From the NCBI GenBank assembly GCA_001871765.1, contig MNVN01000015.1, positions 116,543 to 162,547 of the forward strand: a DNA stretch of 46,005 nucleotides. The letters run 5' to 3'. A program made the position numbers and the translations under genes. The stretch's first letter is position 1, and every line of letters starts with the position of its first letter. Of the stretch, positions 36,573 through 45,613 are shown piece by piece. The stretch comes from Candidatus Nomurabacteria bacterium CG1_02_43_90 (GTDB lineage Bacteria > Patescibacteriota > Minisyncoccia > Phycocordibacterales > UBA1550). Below the pieces are notes generated by a model. The model was given only the letters and a program-made list of their open reading frames with translations, was not told where the DNA came from and did not search any database.

Positions 36573-37019
36573 CTACTCAGCAGGAATTTGCTGGGGAGGA
36601 CTTGTGCGAGGGAGCGAAACAAACTCGTTCTCCTTGTTTAACACCAGTTGAGCCTCCCGTACCTTGCACCAATCAAGTGCTTCACGCGCTTCTTCTTTTT
36701 TATTTTGCAAAAGCAAAGTGTGAGCATCTTGGAAAAAAATCTTGAAGAAGTCCTTCACATTCATAGAAAATTGGTGGTGTGTCTTTGGTGACCGAGCAAA
36801 AATCCCAAGCTCAGCAAACTTTTCCACAAGTACTGCTGTGGAATGCTTGTCTTGTTTAGAAAAAAAAGATACTCCCGACTCCTCCAAAAAGTTCATCCCA
36901 ACTGAGTACACACTAGGATTTCGCGCCCATGCATTAACCAATGTACGGTCCCATTTTTTCAACATCGATAATTGCACATCTTCCATACATACCCCCCAAT
37001 ATTTCAAATTTAAAAACAA
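36573..37019 (-). CDS. Hypothetical protein (148 aa)
   Basis: Intact ORF followed by terminator. Confidence 0.6.
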   Translation of the reverse strand: MFLNLKYWGVCMEDVQLSMLKKWDRTLVNAWARNPSVYSVGMNFLEESGVSFFSKQDKHSTAVLVEKFAELGIFARSPKTHHQFSMNVKDFFKIFFQDAHTLLLQNKKEEAREALDWCKVREAQLVLNKENEFVSLPRTSPPQQIPAE

Positions 37020-37062
37020 AACTCCTAACTAGACTTATCACAAAATAACTACTCTTGTCAAG

Positions 37063-37105
37063 GTAATGAAAAACAAGCCTTAGAATAAGGCTTGTTTTTC
37101 ATTAC
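37063..37105. terminator. Bidirectional terminator, perfect 20-bp stem
   Basis: GTAATGAAAAACAAGCCTTA-GAA-TAAGGCTTGTTTTTCATTAC. Confidence 0.8.
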
Positions 37106-37121
37106 GGTATTTTATGATTGA

Positions 37122-37781
37122 TTACTTTACCTCTATTTTCTCAATAATCATGTCCTCTACGGGGCGGTCGTTCTGCGCCGTCTTTGTGCTCTCTATTACA
37201 GTCACCACATCCATCCCCACAGTAACGCGACCAAACACTACATGCTTGGTATCGAGGAAGTTGTTATTTGCGGTATTAATAAAAAACTGACTGCCATTTG
37301 TATTAGGTCCAGAGTTTGCCATTGCAATCGTACCAATCACATTACTGTTGGCACTATTAGTGCCTCCGAGCTCGTCCGCAAAGCTGTATCCAGGACCGCC
37401 TGTTCCCCACATACTTTGTTTTGCAGTATCTTTTGAAAGGGGATCGCCTCCCTGAATCATAAATCCTTTGATTACGCGATGGAAGCGGGTGCCATTGTAA
37501 AACCCTTCGCTTGCGAGCTTCACGAAATTCTCTACGGTCTTTGGTGTCTTGTCTCCAAAAAGTTCAAGGGTGATTGCTCCCTTATTTGTTGTCATTATTA
37601 CAGTGGTCATAGATTTTGTTGCATTAGTTTCCAAAGGCACTTGATTATTTGTTTCTGAAATGATTTTTTCTGCATCATTTGTGGGCAGAGTTTGTGGAGC
37701 TTTACTTATTGCTCCAATCCACACAATGCCTATCACAAAGATGGCAGCAATAGTTGTTAAAATAATATTCTGTGTACTCAT
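37122..37781 (-). CDS. Membrane-anchored cyclophilin-type peptidyl-prolyl isomerase
   Basis: N-terminal TM; FHRVIKGFMIQGGDPLSKDT, GTIAMANSGPNTNGSQFFINTANN, HVVFGRV. Confidence 0.93.
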   Translation of the reverse strand: MSTQNIILTTIAAIFVIGIVWIGAISKAPQTLPTNDAEKIISETNNQVPLETNATKSMTTVIMTTNKGAITLELFGDKTPKTVENFVKLASEGFYNGTRFHRVIKGFMIQGGDPLSKDTAKQSMWGTGGPGYSFADELGGTNSANSNVIGTIAMANSGPNTNGSQFFINTANNNFLDTKHVVFGRVTVGMDVVTVIESTKTAQNDRPVEDMIIEKIEVK

Positions 37782-37789
37782 ATTTGTTT

Positions 37790-38158
37790 CTATTTACTTC
37801 CAAAACGAAGCATCTTTTTAAGAATTCCTCCTCCGCGACGTACGATGGTTCGCGCTTTATCCTTATGTGAAGTTATTTCACGCACCAGTTCATTGCGCAT
37901 ATCATCGATTGCCGCATAAAGATCACTCTTCTCTGAGGTTGCGCGAAAACTTTTCCCGCGTACACGCAAATTTACTTCAGCACGAAACACGTCACCTGAC
38001 TGATGATGGTTATTTATTTTTCCAATTTCTACCTCTGCTACCACGTCCTCACTTTCATGCGGTAAGGTAAACTTTTCAACACTCTGAAGCTTCTCTTCAA
38101 CATAACTCGAAAGAGCAGCAGTCCCCTCCATATTTGTTGTTTTTATATTGATTTTCAT
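37790..38158 (-). CDS. Ribosome hibernation-promoting factor (HPF/RaiA family, short form)
   Basis: Small domain with FRAEVNLRVRGKSFRATSEKSDLYAAIDDMRNELVREITSHKDK. Confidence 0.87.
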   Translation of the reverse strand: MKINIKTTNMEGTAALSSYVEEKLQSVEKFTLPHESEDVVAEVEIGKINNHHQSGDVFRAEVNLRVRGKSFRATSEKSDLYAAIDDMRNELVREITSHKDKARTIVRRGGGILKKMLRFGSK

Positions 38159-38216
38159 ACTTCTAGTATACCACTTGGTGGATTGTTATGCCAAGCAAAT
38201 AGAATAAAAACGAGGG

Positions 38217-38447
38217 TTATGCCGACACGTCAGGAATAGTAAGGATTTTACTGGGAGAATGGTGGCCAGAAATAATCCTTATTTGTTTAGGATTTATTCC
38301 AAAATGAAGAGCTACGAGCTCAAGAACGCGTGTGTTCGCACGGTTCTGTTCTGCTGGTTCTTTGACCGATACTAAGAAAGTATCCTCCGCACTTTGTACG
38401 AATGATTCTTTTTTAACCTCAGCAGCAACACGAACACGAATATACAT
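38217..38447 (-). CDS. DUF167/YggU family protein
   Basis: MYIRVRVAAEVKKESF...FLVSVKEPAEQNRANTRVLELVALHFGINPKQIRIISGHHSPSKIL. Confidence 0.82.
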   Translation of the reverse strand: MYIRVRVAAEVKKESFVQSAEDTFLVSVKEPAEQNRANTRVLELVALHFGINPKQIRIISGHHSPSKILTIPDVSA

Positions 38448-38482
38448 ACTATTCATACTATTCGTTTTTTGTCTGAATAGCC

Positions 38483-38529
38483 AGAGAAGGGGGTGGTTGC
38501 CTACGGCAACCACCCCCTTCTCTTTTTTC
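38483..38529 (+). terminator. Strong stem-loop with T-tract on plus strand
   Basis: AGAGAAGGGGGTGGTTGCC-TAC-GGCAACCACCCCCTTCTCT-TTTTTCT. Confidence 0.7.
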
Positions 38530-38547
38530 TCTAATATTTCTACGTTC

Positions 38548-39981
38548 CTAGATAATCTCTACTAAAACCATATTTGTTCCGCCGACATGACCGAAAGGAA
38601 TACCTGCACCCACCACTACCTTGTCTCCCTTTTTTGCAATTTTATTCTTCAAAACATACTCACGTACATTTTTCATAACCTCATCGATGGTCGTGAACTT
38701 TTCAATACGCACAGGGAAGCAACCAAAGATAAGTCCGAGTTGGCGAATGATGTAACCATTAGGACTCATCGCGATCACTGGTTGTTCAGGGCGATAGCGT
38801 GAGATCATACGCGCCGTAAGTCCCGATTCTGAAAGTGCAATAATCACCTTAGCTCCCACCGTTGAAGCCGTACTCACGACAGAAAACGTAACGGCATCAA
38901 CAACCTCGCGAGAATGCGCGCTCGTATGACTTTCTGAAGTAAGAACATCGCCATAAAGTGCTTCATGGTGAGGGTAATTTTTTTCTGCAATTTCTGCAAT
39001 ATTACTCATCATGGTTACCGTTTCAACAGGGTACTCACCAAGTGCGCTTTCCTCAGAAAGCATGACGGCATCTGCACCGTCAAGGATAGAGTTTGCAACA
39101 TCCGACACCTCTGCACGAGTTGGTACCGGGCTCTTGATCATTGATTCCATCATTTGCGTTGCAACAATAACTGGCTTTCCTGCAACATTACATTTTCGAA
39201 TAATCATCTTTTGGAGAATCGGCACTTCTTGAGCAAGAACCTCCACGGCAAGGTCTCCACGGGCGATCATGATACCATCCGTCTCGGCGAGGATTGCATC
39301 GAAGTTCTGAATTGCTTCTTCTGTTTCAATCTTTGCAATAATCTTTGCGTTTGATTTTGCTTTGGTGAGGACAGCGCGAAGCTCACGAATATCTGAAGGA
39401 CGACGCACAAACGAAAGTGCGACATAGTCAACCTTATTTTCGATACCAAAGATAACATCTTTCTTGTCCTTAGGGGTAAGACAGCTAATTTTCAAAGACA
39501 CACCGGGAAGGTTCACTCCGCGACGACCTTTAGTCTCTCCTCCCACAATAATGCGACATTTAATTTCTGTTCCCTCAATAGAAATAACCTGAAGACGCTT
39601 CTTCCCATCATCCAAAAGGACAAATTCTCCTTTTTTGATTTCCTTGGGGAGCGCTGCATAGTTCACGAAAGCTTTCGTTTCATCACCAACACATGCTTTT
39701 GTGGTGAGTGTAAAGAGACCACCTTTTTTGAGCATGACACGTTCTTGGTAAAAATCTCCAATACGAATCTTTGGCCCAGACAAATCTTGCAAGATTGCCG
39801 TAGGAGTGCCAAGGCGCTCGGCAACCGCACGAATATTTTTCACCTGCGCCAATGCGCCCTCATGTGTACCGTGTGAAAAGTTCAAACGACACATATTCAT
39901 TCCTGCTTTTATTAAACTCGTGAGCATTGCTTCGCTCTCTGATGCTGGCCCAATGGTTGCTACAATTTTTGTCTTCTTCAT
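38548..39981 (-). CDS. pyk: Pyruvate kinase
   Basis: KIVATIGPASES, MCRLNFSHGTHEGA, MIARGDLAVEV, KPVIVATQMMESMIKSPVPTRAEVSDVANSILDGADAVMLSEESALGEYP. Confidence 0.97.
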   Translation of the reverse strand: MKKTKIVATIGPASESEAMLTSLIKAGMNMCRLNFSHGTHEGALAQVKNIRAVAERLGTPTAILQDLSGPKIRIGDFYQERVMLKKGGLFTLTTKACVGDETKAFVNYAALPKEIKKGEFVLLDDGKKRLQVISIEGTEIKCRIIVGGETKGRRGVNLPGVSLKISCLTPKDKKDVIFGIENKVDYVALSFVRRPSDIRELRAVLTKAKSNAKIIAKIETEEAIQNFDAILAETDGIMIARGDLAVEVLAQEVPILQKMIIRKCNVAGKPVIVATQMMESMIKSPVPTRAEVSDVANSILDGADAVMLSEESALGEYPVETVTMMSNIAEIAEKNYPHHEALYGDVLTSESHTSAHSREVVDAVTFSVVSTASTVGAKVIIALSESGLTARMISRYRPEQPVIAMSPNGYIIRQLGLIFGCFPVRIEKFTTIDEVMKNVREYVLKNKIAKKGDKVVVGAGIPFGHVGGTNMVLVEII

Positions 39982-40096
39982 ATAAAATTCTTTTTCACAA
40001 TTTTCTTACATAATAATTCAACCATCATACCAGAAAAGGTCTTCTCTACAAAAATTTTACAAATCCTCACGGTTTTGTTATTATACTTTTTGTAAT

Positions 40097-40171
40097 TCCG
40101 CGGTAGCTCAGTGGTAGAGCAAGCGACTGTTAATCGCTTGGTCGTAGGTTCGATCCCTACCCGCGGAGCCA
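40097..40171 (+). tRNA. tRNA-Asn (anticodon GTT), CCA encoded
   Basis: TCCGCGG/CCGCGGA acceptor stem, GCGACTGTTAATCGC anticodon arm, GTAGGTTCGATCCCTAC T-arm, GCCA end. Confidence 0.95.
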
Positions 40172-41671
40172 GTTAGGACTATCAGCTAGTTCTAGTACTA
40201 AATTAAACGGAGAAGCTATTGCAAAATATAGCTCTTTTCCGTTTACAGTCGGGTTCTGAAGTATGTAATTCAAAAATGCTCTTTTCTCAGCAGGTTCAGA
40301 ACTGTTTTCAAAAATGGTCTTTGCCCTGCGTGCCACTGAAATGACCGTAGCAACGGTTGTTTGGTAATCATAGTCCGCTTTTCTATGTTCAGAAAGTTCA
40401 ATTTCTAGCTCTTGCATCTTGTCCTGATACTCTTGATGCTTTTTGTCATAGATGTCCTTAGTAATACTCTGGTCTAGGTAAGCTTCAAGAAGACGATTAT
40501 CTTTTGATTTGTAATTTTCATAATCAGTCCTTATTCGGTTCATCTGTGCCTTATGGAATACAACTTCGGCTTCAGTGTTCTTTCGTAGCTCATCAACAAG
40601 ACCATTCTGTGTTTCCTCAGTGATGCTTTCAAATCGCTCCAAGACCTCATAAATGGGCTTCAGAAGCTCTAGTTCGTTCACATAGACCCTTTCACATATC
40701 TTCTTGGAATTAGTGCAAGAACCGATTACATATTCCTTACCGCTTGGCTTAATTTTATGCTCAAATGAGATGGCACAACCGCAGTTATGGCACTTCAAAA
40801 GCCCTTTGAATATAAAGTCCTTAGAATGTGCCTTAGAGGGCATTTTAGTGCGTTTTGAGCGTACTTCTTGGCACTTATCAAAGAGTTCTCTTGAAATAAG
40901 TCTTGGATATTTGTGAGCATAAGCACCGTACTTTTTTGATATAGCAATACCACAATAAAAACTATCCTTTAACATATTTTCTACACAGCTTTTGGATAGC
41001 TTAAAACCCTTGAGACTACGAAGTCCAAGTTTTGTCATTTCTATTCGTATGGTTTCAAGAGAGTGATTTCCAGTTGCATAAAGCTCAAACATCTTTGCAA
41101 CAAGATGACCTCGTTCGGGGTCAATGATTATATCCTTACGCAGTCTCTTTTCTACATCCAAAGCAACATTCAAATAACCTAACCGAACAGCTCCTGTCCA
41201 TTCGCCATTTCTTCGCTTCTGCTCAAATGCTCTTTTTACATTGTCGCCAATCGCATCAGAATAGTATTTAGCTAGACCCAAGCTCATACCAAACTGGAAC
41301 TTTTCTACGGCTGACATCTGGCTGTTTATTACCTGACCCTCTGACACAAAATGAAGCTCAATTTTGTCAGCTACAGCAAGTTCATATAGTCGTGCAACTC
41401 GTTTATCAAATACACTTCTTGAAAGACGGTCTACTTTATCAAAGCAGACAGCAATTTTTTCTTTCTTAATTATGTTCTCAACAAACTCAAGTAACTTATC
41501 AAACTCGTCTCGTTTTTCTTTGTAAGCACTCTCGTCAAAGCTATACGACTTTACGACATCAAAAGATTTCTTGTTGCAGTAACTTCTAATACGCTCAATT
41601 TGAGCAGGTAAAGAGTTACCAGCTTCTTTTTGTTCTTCAGTTGATACTCTTGAGACATTTATTGCTTTCAT
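40157..41671 (-). CDS. Large serine recombinase/integrase
   Basis: INVSRVSTEEQKEAGNSLPAQIERI, FDKVDRLSRS, GYLNV.., zinc ribbon CHNCGCAISFEH...CTNSKKIC, coiled-coil. Confidence 0.93.
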   Translation of the reverse strand: MKAINVSRVSTEEQKEAGNSLPAQIERIRSYCNKKSFDVVKSYSFDESAYKEKRDEFDKLLEFVENIIKKEKIAVCFDKVDRLSRSVFDKRVARLYELAVADKIELHFVSEGQVINSQMSAVEKFQFGMSLGLAKYYSDAIGDNVKRAFEQKRRNGEWTGAVRLGYLNVALDVEKRLRKDIIIDPERGHLVAKMFELYATGNHSLETIRIEMTKLGLRSLKGFKLSKSCVENMLKDSFYCGIAISKKYGAYAHKYPRLISRELFDKCQEVRSKRTKMPSKAHSKDFIFKGLLKCHNCGCAISFEHKIKPSGKEYVIGSCTNSKKICERVYVNELELLKPIYEVLERFESITEETQNGLVDELRKNTEAEVVFHKAQMNRIRTDYENYKSKDNRLLEAYLDQSITKDIYDKKHQEYQDKMQELEIELSEHRKADYDYQTTVATVISVARRAKTIFENSSEPAEKRAFLNYILQNPTVNGKELYFAIASPFNLVLELADSPNWLRG

Positions 41672-41675
41672 AAAA

Positions 41676-42758
41676 TTATTCTTCGTCGGTTACATACTTA
41701 ACAACATCTACTTTATCAAGTGCCTTTCTAAGAAATTGTGCCATTTCCGCATCTTTCATTTTAAGAATTGGATGTTCATAGCCAACATCCTTTTTTAATA
41801 ATTCAGCAATAGTTCTTGGCCAGTAAGCTAAACTCATTTGAATAATTGACCCTCCAACTGCTTTAGCTAATTCTTCAATAGAACTTTTTTCTCCTATTCT
41901 ATCTACAACAATATAGGTACCCATATAATGTGTCTGTCTTCCAAAAGTCATTTCTCGTTCAAATCTTGTAACTTTATCTAATGATATTTCTGGATTGCCT
42001 CTACCAATAAAACCAATATCAAACCTAATCCCTTGTCCTGGTTTTATGATTATTGTAGCGTCACTCTCTCTTTTTTCAGTTGAACTAAGCCAGAAAACTT
42101 TTTCCAGCTTGTCAGGTGGGTTATTATGGTCAATAAGTGTAAAACCAAGAATTTCTAATAGCGAACCGAGCACTAATCTTTCAAACATTTTCCCATAAGT
42201 TGATTTTTCTGAACCTCTAATAGTTAGCGTTTGTGCACCAATAGCCAAAAAAACTTTCATAATTAATGTCCAGCTAACTTGCGTATCTTTACCTTCAAAC
42301 TTAAAGTTTCCCTCTAGTGCTCCACAATTCTTTTCAAAATCAGTAACAGCATCTATTAGTGTCTCATCAAGTTTTTTCCTGTAATTATCAAGCTCATCAG
42401 GGTTGTCTCGTAGTATATTTTGAACGGCCTTATCTGTTAGACCCAGCAACCATTCAAGTATCCATTTCTCGTCCTTCTTTTTAGTAACCTTAAGTTCTTC
42501 AACTGCTTTTTCAGAAAGGTTTTGCAAGAAATCCTTATCTTGGTTACAACCTCTAAGAAACATAGCAAGTAATGCACCGTTAGATATTGCTAATCTTCTT
42601 CGTGTAATAAACTCAGTAGAATTTCTAACATTTTCACCGCTCAAAACAGAAAACACAGCTTCTCTTACGGCTTCGTTACCAATTTTTTTTATTACTTCTG
42701 GTCCTTTACTTACGAGAAGTTCTTTTTCTTTTTTAGGATAATTACTTACTATTTTCAT
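41676..42758 (-). CDS. Putative type II restriction endonuclease (possibly CfrBI-like)
   Basis: Overlaps MTase gene by ATGA; YGKMFERLVLGSLLEILGF, GQGIRFDIGFIGRGNPEISLDKVTRFER. Confidence 0.65.
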   Translation of the reverse strand: MKIVSNYPKKEKELLVSKGPEVIKKIGNEAVREAVFSVLSGENVRNSTEFITRRRLAISNGALLAMFLRGCNQDKDFLQNLSEKAVEELKVTKKKDEKWILEWLLGLTDKAVQNILRDNPDELDNYRKKLDETLIDAVTDFEKNCGALEGNFKFEGKDTQVSWTLIMKVFLAIGAQTLTIRGSEKSTYGKMFERLVLGSLLEILGFTLIDHNNPPDKLEKVFWLSSTEKRESDATIIIKPGQGIRFDIGFIGRGNPEISLDKVTRFEREMTFGRQTHYMGTYIVVDRIGEKSSIEELAKAVGGSIIQMSLAYWPRTIAELLKKDVGYEHPILKMKDAEMAQFLRKALDKVDVVKYVTDEE

Positions 42759-43954
42759 AAAAGTTTTTTATTAACTGATTTAATTGGTGGACAGTTAATG
42801 CAAACTATATTTTCTGCTTCATTTGCTAATAACTTTTCCATTCTTTGTCTAATAATATTCACATAGCCCTTATCATTATCCAATAAGACAAAGCGTCTAC
42901 CTGTATTGATAGATGCCTCTCCAACTGTTCCAAGTCCTGCGAAAGGGTCCATTACAACATCACCTTTGAACGAATAGTAATTTATAACCTTCTCAGCTAA
43001 TTTTAATGGAAAAATTGCTGGGTGGTCCTTAGAATGACTAGGTGATATCTTCCAAATATTTGTTACATCGTACCCATCAGGAATTTTTGACTCCCTTACT
43101 AGTTTTTGTGAGGGATGGTTTCTAATAAACCAATCAATCAACTTATCACTTTTTTTTCTATAGACTAATACATATTCAGTAACTGGTACTGGCTTATACT
43201 GAAGAGGGTTTCTATCTGCCGAGAACCTTCTTCCTCTGCCTGTTGCCCAACCAGCCCCTTCAGGTTTCTGCCATATAATATCATCAACAAACTCAAATCC
43301 TTCCTCAATAAATAGACGATGAAAATCAAAAGGGACAGCCAGTCTCTTGGATGCTTTACTTCTATTTTCTCGTCTTATCAAAATAGGTGATATATTAAGT
43401 ACGAAAAATCTTCCTTCTACCAATACTCTTTCACAAGCACGGATAATTTTTCTCATTTTATTAAGATAATCTTCATAGTCCACATATTCTGAATACTCAG
43501 GCCTTGCGTTATAGTATGGCGGAGAGGTAAATATTAACTCTACAGAGTTTTTGGATAATTCAGAGAGTAATTTTTCACTATCTCCTTGTGCTATTGTGTT
43601 ACGCATTTGAGATTGAATGTAAGTATCTCTTTTAGTCTTTATTTTTTGCTCAGAAGTATCTCTTTTAAGTAATCTCTGTTCAAGAAATTCTTTTTTTGTA
43701 CTTCTTTTTTCATCAACTAACGATGTCTTGGCATCTATAACAATTTCTCCAATTCTGGATTTATCAGATTTATTTATTAGAGCTATTCTCCATATATGAC
43801 TTCTGTCATCTACCTCGGGTAGCCCGAAAGTAATTGCCTTATCTAGTTCATATTCTTTCATTAAACTTAAGGCGATTTCACGAGCAGAAATAGCATCTTT
43901 AATTAAATATTTCCGTCTGTCTGCAACTGTAATTTTTGTTTTCTCTTTTTTCAT
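42755..43954 (-). CDS. Type II DNA methyltransferase (probable N4-cytosine type)
   Basis: Catalytic TSPPYYNARPEYSEYVDYEDYL, IIWQKP, AdoMet motif VVMDPFAGLGTVGEASINTGRRFVLLD. Confidence 0.88.
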   Translation of the reverse strand: MKKEKTKITVADRRKYLIKDAISAREIALSLMKEYELDKAITFGLPEVDDRSHIWRIALINKSDKSRIGEIVIDAKTSLVDEKRSTKKEFLEQRLLKRDTSEQKIKTKRDTYIQSQMRNTIAQGDSEKLLSELSKNSVELIFTSPPYYNARPEYSEYVDYEDYLNKMRKIIRACERVLVEGRFFVLNISPILIRRENRSKASKRLAVPFDFHRLFIEEGFEFVDDIIWQKPEGAGWATGRGRRFSADRNPLQYKPVPVTEYVLVYRKKSDKLIDWFIRNHPSQKLVRESKIPDGYDVTNIWKISPSHSKDHPAIFPLKLAEKVINYYSFKGDVVMDPFAGLGTVGEASINTGRRFVLLDNDKGYVNIIRQRMEKLLANEAENIVCINCPPIKSVNKKLL

Positions 43955-43958
43955 ATAT

Positions 43959-44144
43959 TTATTTCGTACTCACTTTTTTGAGAAAAGCTTGAAACTCATC
44001 CTTATCAATCCGATACTCACGCCCGATTTTGTATGCTTTAATTTTCTTAGCATTTATATAACGGTAAATTGTCATTATATTTACCTGCAACGCCCCTGCT
44101 AATTCTTCGGCTCTGTAAAACTCTTTTTCTTTAGTCATAGTCAT
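43959..44144 (-). CDS. Excisionase-like helix-turn-helix DNA-binding protein
   Basis: FYRAEELAGALQVNIMTIYRYINAKKIKAYKIGREYRIDKDEFQAFL. Confidence 0.85.
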   Translation of the reverse strand: MTMTKEKEFYRAEELAGALQVNIMTIYRYINAKKIKAYKIGREYRIDKDEFQAFLKKVSTK

Positions 44145-44193
44145 AGTTTTTTACCTTATAATTATACTTTACTCCACTTTACATAGCAAACTG

Positions 44194-44493
44194 CTAGCAC
44201 ATCGTTCCAGATAGTAGTTCGGCAAAAGCTCGTTTCTTTTCGGGTAGTGTCCACCTGGGATTGTTTTCACAGCTCAATTTGTAGCAACAAGCAATACTTT
44301 CCCAAATAGCAAGCTCCCTCTCAGGGTTCAAATCCCTTTGAAAATTACTAATTGTTTCTTCAATGGAGCTAGTTTCAACTTCCCTGAGTATCACTTTGAA
44401 CTTAATCACTCGGTCAATAAAGCCCTCTGGCAGAACTTCGTATCTAATTCCGCTTGGCTTTATCTCGGATATATCAATGAGTTTCTTTTTCAT
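44194..44493 (-). CDS. Hypothetical protein (99 aa) overlapping the rep 3' end
   Basis: ORF start overlaps rep stop by 20 nt, suggesting coupling. Confidence 0.5.
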   Translation of the reverse strand: MKKKLIDISEIKPSGIRYEVLPEGFIDRVIKFKVILREVETSSIEETISNFQRDLNPERELAIWESIACCYKLSCENNPRWTLPEKKRAFAELLSGTMC

Positions 44494-45613
44494 ATTTTTT
44501 AGTTTTATAAGGTTTGTAATCTGCTAATTTTTTGTCTAATTGAGTAACCCAATCCCTAAGCTTGTTCTTGGTAATCAGCTCACTTGCTTGTTGCATATCC
44601 TTTGCTATGCGATACCAAGTTCTATCGTGGGAACGCTTTGAGATAATTGTTCTGAGTTGTCGCATTCCGTTTTCATCTCTTGCGAGTTGGAACAAACCAA
44701 GAAGATAAATTGCTTGTTTTGGCTTAAGCTTTTTATCAGCCATAAACAATATTCGGAGTATGTCTTTTACGCTTATAGCGATTGAAAACAGTCCAAGATT
44801 TCGCTCCTTGATAAGCTTCTGCCAATAGCTATTAACAACTTTCTTACTTAGCTCAGTGCTGAACACTTCTTTGAAAGTTGGGTTTTTCGCATATCCCAAT
44901 TCTTCAATTACCTTGTTCATTTTCTGCTTGTGGTTCAGTCGTATCTCAAACCGTATAACCTCATTAAGTTCTGGGTCTTTATTCAACTCTGCAAACAAGC
45001 TTCTCTGATAAGGATTTTGGTCTTTGTCTATTGCTCGCTTTTTGTCCTTACCCAAGTCAGCAATTTTGTCGTAAATAACTAGCTGATGAGCTGTGGTATG
45101 AGCATATAAACTCTGACCGTCATTCATAAAGCGTGTTTTTGCGAAATCAAAACTCTTTCGTAGGTTCACTTTGTTCATCTCAGAAATCAGATGAGTAACC
45201 GTATATCCGTCTTCTACCTGAATGTTTTTTGAGAAGTGAACAGAGCTTACTGATGCCTTTTCAAGGATTGATTTTTTTGCAACTATTCCCATTGTTTTTA
45301 ATCGGTCTTGAAGCATTTCAATGACCTGAGAGAAATCTTTATCTTCAAGTTCATCTAGGTTGTTGAGGTAAAGCAATTTAGGTACGGAAAACTCAATGCG
45401 AACATTGGCATCCTGACCATAGTTTTTACGCCTATAACCTGTCAGACGAGGAAAATACAGACCACTATCCAAATCTCTCTTTGAGGGATTTTTTACAAAC
45501 TTGTCATACTGGTCTGTCTTGGAATGCAAGTTCCAAGTGGGCACACCGTAAGATGATAAATCTAGGACTGTGAGCTTGTCTTTCGGTATCAATAGGCACA
45601 CAGTATCAATCAT
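44474..45613 (-). CDS. Replication protein resembling phage/plasmid gene II/X family
   Basis: MIDTVCLLIPK..., NVRIEFSVPKLLYLNNLDELEDKDFSQVIEMLQDRLKTMGI, LYAHTTAHQLVIYDKIADL, VIRFEIRLNHKQKMNKVI; start set at internal MIDTV. Confidence 0.65.
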   Translation of the reverse strand: MIDTVCLLIPKDKLTVLDLSSYGVPTWNLHSKTDQYDKFVKNPSKRDLDSGLYFPRLTGYRRKNYGQDANVRIEFSVPKLLYLNNLDELEDKDFSQVIEMLQDRLKTMGIVAKKSILEKASVSSVHFSKNIQVEDGYTVTHLISEMNKVNLRKSFDFAKTRFMNDGQSLYAHTTAHQLVIYDKIADLGKDKKRAIDKDQNPYQRSLFAELNKDPELNEVIRFEIRLNHKQKMNKVIEELGYAKNPTFKEVFSTELSKKVVNSYWQKLIKERNLGLFSIAISVKDILRILFMADKKLKPKQAIYLLGLFQLARDENGMRQLRTIISKRSHDRTWYRIAKDMQQASELITKNKLRDWVTQLDKKLADYKPYKTKKYEKETH

